In this document: piece by piece, positions 6,989 through 11,916 of the stretch
How positions within the stretch are numbered: position 1 is the first letter of the stretch
Layout of the letters: each line of letters begins with the position of its first letter
Source: Lentisphaeria bacterium
GTDB taxonomy: Bacteria > Verrucomicrobiota > Lentisphaeria > Oligosphaerales > Oligosphaeraceae
Direction: 5' to 3'
NCBI GenBank assembly: GCA_016303095.1
Contig: JAEDMH010000069.1
Span: 1-11,916, forward strand
DNA: 11,916 bases
Made by a program: the position numbers and the translations under genes
The notes under the pieces: generated by a model
Told to the model about the DNA's origin: nothing
The model's database searches: none
What the model saw: only the letters and a program-made list of their open reading frames with translations

Positions 6989-8158
6989 ATGGCTGCTGGA
7001 CGCCTCCTCCTCATCCCCGATGGCCCCGCCTCTCTCCTCTATGCCACGGAGCTGGTGAACCAACTCCGCCGAAGGGGCTACTCTCTTCAGGTGGCCCCCA
7101 CCGCCTACGACGGGCCCTCCGCCACCGCCTTTGTCAGCGAATTGGCCTGGGCCACTCTCTCGGGACATCCCTGCCGGGCCATTGAATCCCTGGATGAGGC
7201 GGCTTTCCGGGAGCAAGATCTGATTCTCCTGGGGCCCGTCTCTCCCCGGGTCTTCTCCATCTTCTGCCAGGGAAAGGCCCTCTCCTATCTCCAGGCGGCA
7301 GGACGCCCCGTTCTGGCCATTCTTCCCCAACTCTTTCCCGACGAACCACTTCCCCATAAGGAAGGAGGGAGCTTTGCCCAACTCATGCCCCCGGGCAGCC
7401 GTCTTCTGACGGGAAGCGTCCCCCATGGGCTGGGCGCCTTGGGCAATCTTCTTTTGCCCTCCTTTGAGGAAGTGCTTGCCCAGGTGGACAGCCTCCTGGC
7501 TCCCCAGGATTACGCGGGAAAAAAGGTGCTCATCACCGCTGGGCCCACGGCGGAGGATCTGGATCCCGTCCGCTTCCTGACCAACCGCTCCACGGGAAAG
7601 ATGGGCTTTGCTCTGGCCCGGGACGCCGCCCTGCGGGGCGCCCAGGTGCTCCTGGTCCATGGTCCCGTCGCCCTGCCCGCGCCCCGTCTGCCCCGTCTCA
7701 CGCCCCTCCCTGTCCGCTCCGCCACCCAGATGCACCAGGCGGTGATGGACCACTGGCAGGAACAGGACCTGGCCATTCTGGCCGCCGCGGTAGCGGATTT
7801 CCAGCCCCTCCATTGCGCCGAAACCAAAATCAAAAAGGGAGAGGCCCAGGAGCTCTCCCTGCCCTTGAAACGCACCCCCGACATTCTGGCCACCCTGGGC
7901 GCCCTGCCCCATCGTCCATTCCTGGTGGGCTTCGCCGCCGAATCCGACGACGTGGAGGCCAATGCCCAGCTGAAACTCCGGAAGAAGCACTGCGACCTCA
8001 TCTGCGCCAATGATGTGCGCAAGCCAGGCTGCGGCTTCGCCACCGACACCAATCAGGTGACCATCCTGGCTCCCGATGCCCCTCCCCTCCATCTCCCCCT
8101 GAAATCCAAGGAGGAAGTGGCCCATAGCATCCTCTCCGAAATCTTGAGAAGGCTCTAA
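6989..8158 (+). CDS. coaBC: CoaBC-type protein with intact CoaB and degenerate CoaC half
   Basis: The 389-residue protein has the order of bifunctional CoaBC: phosphopantothenoylcysteine decarboxylase (CoaC, about 1-165) then phosphopantothenate-cysteine ligase (CoaB, from 178). The CoaB half is convincing: LITAGPTAEDLDPVRFLTNRSTGKMG (181-206, with N199), AAAVADFQ (265-272), KIKK (280-283), a VGFAAES segment and CANDV. The CoaC half aligns in length and in SGHP (58-61), but its key motifs are gone. The active-site His motif HIxLxxxAD aligns to DEAAFREQD (69-77) with no His. The PxMNxxMW segment reads LPQLFPDEPLPH. The ACGxxGxGR loop reads PHGLGALGN (145-153), so the catalytic Cys is His. The protein probably makes 4'-phospho-N-pantothenoylcysteine, with decarboxylation done elsewhere. 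ATG lies 1 nt after the lyase stop. Confidence 0.88.
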   Translation: MAAGRLLLIPDGPASLLYATELVNQLRRRGYSLQVAPTAYDGPSATAFVSELAWATLSGHPCRAIESLDEAAFREQDLILLGPVSPRVFSIFCQGKALSYLQAAGRPVLAILPQLFPDEPLPHKEGGSFAQLMPPGSRLLTGSVPHGLGALGNLLLPSFEEVLAQVDSLLAPQDYAGKKVLITAGPTAEDLDPVRFLTNRSTGKMGFALARDAALRGAQVLLVHGPVALPAPRLPRLTPLPVRSATQMHQAVMDHWQEQDLAILAAAVADFQPLHCAETKIKKGEAQELSLPLKRTPDILATLGALPHRPFLVGFAAESDDVEANAQLKLRKKHCDLICANDVRKPGCGFATDTNQVTILAPDAPPLHLPLKSKEEVAHSILSEILRRL

Positions 8159-8260
8159 ATTCTCCGGTCCGCCCACCACTTTCGCCGGGAGGACAACTCG
8201 GCCTCTCCGCCCACGAAGACTCTACCTTCCCGCTCCAAACGCCAGCTTCTTCCTTCCACC

Positions 8261-8569
8261 ATGAACGACTACGAAAATTCCACCCCGCAAGGCTACGCCA
8301 CCCCCGTTCAGCCTGCCTACGGCCCCTCCCAGGAACTGAGCCCCACCGTCACCAAGATGGACTGGTTCCTCTTTGTGATCCTCACCAGCATCCCGGTCGT
8401 CAATCTCCTGGCCCTGATCTACTTCGCCTGCGACAAGGAAAAGCCCAGCCGGGCCAATTTCGCCCGCCTCCAATTGATTCTCATCGCCGTGGCCGTGGGA
8501 CTCTTCCTCCTCTTTGCTCTCGCCTTTGGCGGATGCATGGCGCTCCTCACCTACGGTAACGCTATCTAA
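8261..8569 (+). CDS. Small two-TM membrane protein, unknown function
   Basis: The 102-residue protein has a polar, Tyr/Pro/Gln-rich N-terminus (1-30) and two hydrophobic spans, about 34-56 (DWFLFVILTSIPVVNLLALI) and 72-97. A short polar loop with KPSRANFARLQ lies between them. The pattern IPxVN, then N-x-AR before the second helix, recalls small uncharacterised two-helix inner-membrane proteins found in Firmicutes, Bacteroidota and PVC bacteria; no function is known. A C-terminal GGC-containing turn follows the second helix. It sits 102 nt after CoaBC and 42 nt before the flavodiiron gene. A start at ATG 8261 is supported by a 12-nt pyrimidine run (8246-8257) like those of its neighbours. Confidence 0.72.
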   Translation: MNDYENSTPQGYATPVQPAYGPSQELSPTVTKMDWFLFVILTSIPVVNLLALIYFACDKEKPSRANFARLQLILIAVAVGLFLLFALAFGGCMALLTYGNAI

Positions 8570-8611
8570 TTTCCTTACCCCCAACTACTTACATCACCAT
8601 TCCTCCTCCCC

Positions 8612-10405
8612 ATGAACACCATTACCCACGACATCCTCTATCTTGGCGTCAACGACCACCAGGTGGACCTCTTCGAGGGACAGTACCCCGTCCCCAATGG
8701 CATGAGCTACAATTCCTATGCCATCCTGGACCAGAAGACCGCCATCCTGGATACGGTGGACCAAAATTTCACCCATCAGTGGCTGGACAATGTTCACCGG
8801 GTCTTCGGGGACAAGGCCCCGGATTTCCTCATTGTCCAGCACATGGAACCCGACCACGCCGCCAATATCGCCGTCTTCCTGGATCTGTATAGGTCCACCA
8901 CCGTGGTCTCCTCCGCCAAGGCCTTCACCATGATGCAGAATTTCTTCGGGACGGACTACGCCGACCGTCGCCTCGTGATCCAGGAGGGAAGCACCCTGGA
9001 GCTGGGACGCCACACCCTGGCCTTTGTCTCGGCTCCCATGGTCCATTGGCCCGAAGTGATGGTCACCTATGACACCTGCGACAAGGTCCTCTTCTCCGCC
9101 GACGGCTTCGGCAAGTTCGGCGCCCTGGACGTGGAGGAGCCTTGGGAGGATGAGGCCCGGCGCTACTACATCGGCATTGTGGGCAAATACGGCGCCCAGG
9201 TCCAGGCCCTGCTGAAGAAGGCCGCCGGATTGGACATTCAAATGATCTGCCCTCTCCATGGCCCCGTCCTGAAGGAGAACCTGGGACACTATCTCTCCCT
9301 CTATGACACCTGGTCCTCCTACAAGGTGGAAAGCGAGGGCATTGTCATCGCCTATACCTCCGTCTACGGACATACCCGGGCCGCCGTGGAATCCCTGGCG
9401 GAAAAGCTGAAGGCCAAGGGCGCCCCCAAGGTGATTCTCCATGATCTGGCCCGGTGCGACATGTCCAAGGCGGTAGAGGACGCCTTCCGCTACAGCAAGC
9501 TGGTGCTGGCCACCACCACCTACAATGCGGAGATCTTCCCCTTCATGCGCACCTTCATCACCCACCTCACGGAACGGAATTTCCAGAACCGCACGGTGGC
9601 CTTCGTGGAAAACGGCACCTGGGCTCCCCTGGCCGCTAAAGTGATGGGAGGCATGCTAAGCCACGCCAAAAATCTCCGCATCGCCACCAATACGGTCCAC
9701 ATCCACTCCGCCCTCTCCGCCGAAAGCAAACAAGAGCTGGAAAACCTGGCCGAGGAACTCTGCCTGGATTACAAGAATCTCCAGGAATCCACCGCCGACA
9801 AGAACGACCTCACTGCACTCTTCAATATCGGATACGGACTCTATGTGGTCACCTCCCGGGACGGACAGCGGGACAATGGACTCATCGTCAATACGGTCTC
9901 CCAGGTCACCAATACCCCCAACCGGGTGGCCGTCACCATCAATAAGCAAAACTACTCCCACCACGTCATCCGCCAAACCGGGGTCATGAACCTGAACTGC
10001 CTCTCCACCGACGCCCCCTTCGAAATCTTCCAACGCTTCGGCTTCCAAAGCGGACGCACCGCAGATAAGTTCCAGGGTATGGAAATCCATCGCGCCGACA
10101 ATGGACTGGTCTTCCTCTCCCAATATGTGAACTCCTTCCTCTCCTTGAAGGTGGAACAGTATGTGGATCTGGGAACCCACGGTATGTTCATCTGCTCCAT
10201 CGAAGAGGCACGGGTCCTCTCTAAGGTGGAAACCATGACCTATACCTACTACCAGAAAAACGTGAAGCCTAAACCCCAAACCGAAGGAAAAAAAGGCTGG
10301 GTCTGCAAAGTCTGCGGATATATCTACGAGGGAGATACCCTCCCCGAAGATTTCGTCTGCCCCCTCTGCAAACATGGCCCCGCTGACTTCGAACCAATCG
10401 CTTAA
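8612..10405 (+). CDS. Flavodiiron protein fused to flavin reductase and rubredoxin
   Basis: The 597-residue protein has four domains in order. (1) A metallo-beta-lactamase-like diiron domain (1-240) with ligands H77, E79, D81, H145, D164 and H216. (2) A flavodoxin domain (242-390) with FMN loop YTSVYGHT (248-255). (3) A flavin reductase domain (about 401-545). (4) A C-terminal short-spaced rubredoxin (563-597) with C565/C568 and C583/C586; only 14 residues separate the pairs, against about 30 in classical rubredoxin. The core reduces O2 to water and/or NO to N2O. The last two domains match Moorella Hrb, the NAD(P)H-dependent electron donor of FprA, so the chain could take electrons directly from NAD(P)H in the cytoplasm. 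All six diiron ligands and all four rubredoxin cysteines are present. The start follows CCTCCTCCCC with no Shine-Dalgarno. Confidence 0.95.
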   Translation: MNTITHDILYLGVNDHQVDLFEGQYPVPNGMSYNSYAILDQKTAILDTVDQNFTHQWLDNVHRVFGDKAPDFLIVQHMEPDHAANIAVFLDLYRSTTVVSSAKAFTMMQNFFGTDYADRRLVIQEGSTLELGRHTLAFVSAPMVHWPEVMVTYDTCDKVLFSADGFGKFGALDVEEPWEDEARRYYIGIVGKYGAQVQALLKKAAGLDIQMICPLHGPVLKENLGHYLSLYDTWSSYKVESEGIVIAYTSVYGHTRAAVESLAEKLKAKGAPKVILHDLARCDMSKAVEDAFRYSKLVLATTTYNAEIFPFMRTFITHLTERNFQNRTVAFVENGTWAPLAAKVMGGMLSHAKNLRIATNTVHIHSALSAESKQELENLAEELCLDYKNLQESTADKNDLTALFNIGYGLYVVTSRDGQRDNGLIVNTVSQVTNTPNRVAVTINKQNYSHHVIRQTGVMNLNCLSTDAPFEIFQRFGFQSGRTADKFQGMEIHRADNGLVFLSQYVNSFLSLKVEQYVDLGTHGMFICSIEEARVLSKVETMTYTYYQKNVKPKPQTEGKKGWVCKVCGYIYEGDTLPEDFVCPLCKHGPADFEPIA

Positions 10406-10489
10406 CCCAAAGACATATAATAGAGGGGGGAAACTTTTCTGGTTGGGAGGGAATCGAAATTTTCGCTGTGTTTTTTTTGTTGGGGATTC

Positions 10490-10524
10490 CTGGGGGCTCT
10501 GCCCCCAGACCCCTGGAGTTTTTT
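10490..10524 (+). terminator. Perfect GC hairpin plus T-run after the flavodiiron gene
   Basis: CTGGGGGC (10490-10497) pairs perfectly with GCCCCCAG (10501-10508) around a 3-nt loop. An outer GGGG/CCCC pairing (10482-10485 with 10510-10513) can extend it, and six T lie at 10519-10524. It lies about 85 nt after the stop and could end the operon transcript. The T-run is 10 nt from the stem, so it is not a textbook terminator. GGGGGC-TCT-GCCCCC-type palindromes also occur as dispersed repeats in many genomes. Confidence 0.5.
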
Positions 10525-10540
10525 GAGGCATTCCACAAGC

Positions 10541-10606
10541 CGGCGTGAACCGTGAGAGCCTGAGGAGGAACACCGGCAGGCTTGCCTGCCGGCACGGTCT
10601 ACGCCG
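10541..10606. repeat. Compound folded element: long stem enclosing a hairpin
   Basis: An outer stem pairs 10541-10554 with 10593-10606: CGGCGT/ACGCCG, then CCGTG/CACGG, with one G-U pair and one A-C mismatch between. It encloses an 18-nt unpaired stretch containing GAGGAGG (10555-10572) and a perfect 9-bp hairpin, CCGGCAGGC/GCCTGCCGG (10573-10592, loop TT), directly stacked on the outer stem. A further hairpin at 10630-10655 lies next to it. The fold is plain in sequence; whether it acts as DNA (repeat, recombination site) or RNA is not known. Confidence 0.6.
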
Positions 10607-11111
10607 TTGTTGTGGCTCCCCTATCCCTGGGCGGTTGCCCTCCGGCAGAGCCGCCTTCCATTTCACAGAGCGTGACTAACGGAGTTCGCAAGTCACTGTT
10701 TGCCCTTCGTCCTGCCTCCCTTGCCTCACGGATTTTCCGTTCCCGTTCCGCCTGGATGGCGGGAGCGCGACCTTCCCGCATGTCTTTGGGCGTCACGTAG
10801 CCGATGGTACCATGGAGCCTGACATTGTTGTCCTGGTCGATGTCCTACACCGCATAGAAAAAGCTGTGAAGATGGCGCAGGGAGAGAAACTCGTGCTTCA
10901 CCGTCCTCTGCATCCTCTCCTGCTTCCCTTTGGACTGCGGATAGTGGAGAGACGTATTGCAGTAGGTGAAGCCGTTGGTTCCAACGAAGGGACTGTGGGA
11001 GCAAGGCACGCCCAGGCGCTTGCGCCACACGCTCAGCTTGCTGGGCGAGATTCCCAGCCATCGACAAAACTCCTTGTCGGGGAATCCCGTCTTTGGATGC
11101 CAGTAGTCCAC
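10599..11111 (-). pseudogene. IS3-family orfB transposase remnant (internal deletion, in-frame stop)
   Basis: Read on the - strand from a GTG at 11111, the frame gives the OrfB N-terminus (DYWHPKTGFPDKEFCRWLGISPSKLSVWRKRLG) and jumps at about 10988-10996 to the end of the integrase core (YPQSKGKQER). The frame then hits a TAG at 10845-10847. It continues in frame with the typical C-terminus NNVRLHGTIGYVTPKDM and a basic AERERKIREAREAGRR tail until TAG at 10599. The middle of the protein, roughly 200 residues with the two catalytic aspartates, is missing; only the Glu in KQER remains. The copy cannot code for an active transposase. The frame runs about 34 residues past the usual basic tail into the structured DNA at 10599, which suggests a disturbed 3' end. 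Confidence 0.8.
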
Positions 11112-11174
11112 GAAGGAAATGACCTCATCCCGTCTGCCTCAAGTCCCCCCAGGAGGCGGTCAGTTTTCCCTATC

Positions 11175-11461
11175 CTAATTTTTCACCTGGGTGAAGGCTT
11201 CCAGCAGTTCGCCGATGACCTCCTGCTTGCGGACTACTTCCCGCTTGAGCGCCGCGATCTGCTTGCCCTTCGCTCGTTCCTCCTTCTTGAGCTTCTTGTC
11301 GAAGAGAATGGGAAGGCCACCGACCACTTCCTTGCGCCACTACTCCACCACCAGGGGGGAAGGCGAAGGTCGTCGCAGATGGAGGAAATGGGCTCATTCT
11401 CTTGGAGAAGGCGGGTCATCGCCTGCACCTTCACGGCTGTCTCGTACTTGATTCTTGGCAT
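11175..11461 (-). pseudogene. IS3-family orfA remnant (frameshift and in-frame stop)
   Basis: From the ATG at 11461 the - strand reads MPRIKYETAVKVQAMTRLL, then SSICDDLRLPP, an OrfA helix-turn-helix start. At the G6 run on the + strand (11354-11359; C6 on the coding strand) the frame breaks. Adding one C restores LVVE, then a TAG at 11340-11342 where a Tyr is expected, then WRKEVVGGLPILFDKKLKKEERAKGKQIAALKRE and a leucine-zipper-like end to a stop at 11175-11177. The repaired length would be 95 residues, normal for OrfA. The zipper half lies in the frame of orfB's usual partner. The lesions show decay rather than programmed frameshifting, which normally occurs at the orfA/orfB junction. Confidence 0.75.
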
Positions 11462-11505
11462 GTTCGTTCTCTCTTTGGGGTTGACCTGCCCGCTAATTTA
11501 GCCGA

Positions 11506-11642
11506 GGAATTCCGGAACAGCCAAAATTTCGTTTCCCTCAAAAGCAGGACAGCTTTGTCCCTCTACATCCGCCATGCCATATCCCTCCTACTCGGCGCCC
11601 TCCAACAGCATAAGGCGAATATGGCGTAAGAGAGTTCTTGTA
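11506..11642. other. Intergenic stretch with a small hairpin
   Basis: No gene is supported. There is one 5-bp hairpin, GGACA/TGTCC with loop GCTT (11547-11560). The region is a transition from GC-rich DNA to AT-richer DNA on the right. Confidence 0.4.
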
Positions 11643-11916
11643 TTATCGACTTGACATATATTGGAGCAATTTCTGCTGAACATGAGCACATTTGTCGTCG
11701 AAAATAAATTTTTGCCAGCTTTCCCATGAAAAAAACTGGCTAGGGTGTTGTGAAAATTTCAAAGGTATTTGCTTGTCATCAATCCAAACATTTACTTCGC
11801 GTGGATATGTATGGCCGATTTTTTCACGAAAAAGAACTTCATCGTGCGATATGCCAGCTTGGTCCATATAATTGGCAGCTTCACTTCCAGCAAACCAGCA
11901 CAAATCCGGCTTTAAT
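11643..11916 (-). CDS. Partial unknown protein (C-terminal part), AT-richer
   Basis: The - strand frame is open from the right window edge to a TAA at 11643-11645, so only the C-terminal 90 or so residues are seen; the start lies outside. Recognisable elements are KPDLCWFAGSEAANYMD, YPREVNVWIDDKQIPLKFS, QHPSQFFSWESWQKF and a polar end. The block of a predicted strand followed by HPS recalls the motif near the end of uracil-DNA-glycosylase-fold proteins, but this is a weak resemblance and I do not assign the function. Base composition is clearly lower in GC than the operon (about 40% by eye against more than 60%), with many A/T-ending codons. Together with the adjacent IS relic, this suggests acquired DNA. 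Confidence 0.55.
   Translation of the reverse strand, partial: LKPDLCWFAGSEAANYMDQAGISHDEVLFREKIGHTYPREVNVWIDDKQIPLKFSQHPSQFFSWESWQKFIFDDKCAHVQQKLLQYMSSR

Larger units (their letters stand above)
10599..11505 (-). mobile_element. Degenerate IS3-family insertion sequence
   Basis: The orfA and orfB remnants together form one IS3-type element in - orientation. The sequence outside orfA, about 11480-11505 (TTGACCTGCCCGCTAATTTAG), is where the left terminal inverted repeat should be. No matching right end is visible between 10406 and 10600, so that end is lost or replaced. The exact borders and any target-site duplication cannot be given. Confidence 0.6.

Noticed and set aside
5206..7014. Long antisense open frame of about 600 codons opposite the lyase, and a similar one at 1655-3331
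   Set aside because: GC-rich codon use removes stops on the other strand. The antisense products are low-complexity (Gly, Gln, Glu-rich) with no domain motif, while the + strand frames carry clear family motifs.
8159..8260. Terminator or RNA element between coaBC and the small membrane protein
   Set aside because: No stem of useful length and no T-run; only C/T-rich sequence leading to the start.
10416..10421. TATAAT promoter box just after the flavodiiron gene
   Set aside because: No -35 element at the right spacing (CTTAAC at best) and no gene follows on that strand.
10845..11342. TAG recoded as an amino acid, since both IS frames have an in-frame TAG
   Set aside because: mazG ends properly at a TAG (5207-5209), and the IS copy also has a frameshift and a large deletion, so decay explains the stops.
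11402..11629. Small + strand ORF of 75 codons across the IS end
   Set aside because: It starts antisense to the orfA remnant, has no pyrimidine tract or family features, and mixes IS and flanking DNA.
11651..11656. TTGACA promoter box on the + strand
   Set aside because: No -10 box lies 16-18 nt downstream, and it sits at the end of a - strand gene with no + strand gene after it.

Overview
The window is GC-rich and carries eight intact genes on the + strand in one tight run (363-10405). A decayed mobile-element region (about 10480-11505) and an AT-richer partial gene on the - strand reach the right edge. The gene content (flavodiiron protein with rubredoxin, heparinase-fold lyase, Gfo/Idh/MocA oxidoreductase, few transport genes) suggests an anaerobic or microaerophilic, glycan-using Gram-negative bacterium. 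A Lentisphaerota/PVC-type host fits, but no phylogenetic marker in the window proves it, so this is low-confidence inference.

Layout. 1-133 is a tandem array built on CCGTG words. 134-362 is an untranslated T-rich leader. Then come: Gfo/Idh/MocA oxidoreductase (363-1415); exporter-fold ABC half-transporter (GTG 1469-3307); Peripla_BP_4-type sugar-binding protein overlapping it by 8 nt (3300-4406); MazG (4412-5209); heparinase II/III-like lyase (5260-6987); CoaBC (6989-8158); a small two-TM membrane protein (8261-8569); and a flavodiiron protein fused to flavin reductase and rubredoxin (8612-10405). Gaps are -8 to 102 nt, all on one strand, so one or two long transcripts are likely. Downstream are a GC hairpin plus T-run (10490-10524), a complex folded element (10541-10606), a broken IS3-family element read on the - strand (10599-11461), and an AT-richer partial ORF (11643-11916).

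How the genes may work together: the lyase and oxidoreductase could process a uronic-acid-type or modified sugar, with the binding protein and ABC protein handling a glycan or sugar across the envelope. MazG and CoaBC are housekeeping functions embedded in the run. The flavodiiron fusion would detoxify O2 or NO using NAD(P)H electrons.

Most notable: (1) the CoaBC protein keeps a good CoaB half, but its CoaC half has lost every recognisable active-site motif; (2) no start codon has a Shine-Dalgarno sequence, and most are instead preceded by an unbroken pyrimidine tract; (3) an exporter-type ABC gene overlaps a periplasmic binding-protein gene; (4) an FprA-like and an Hrb-like protein are joined in one chain; (5) a compound folded DNA/RNA element lies at the end of the IS relic.
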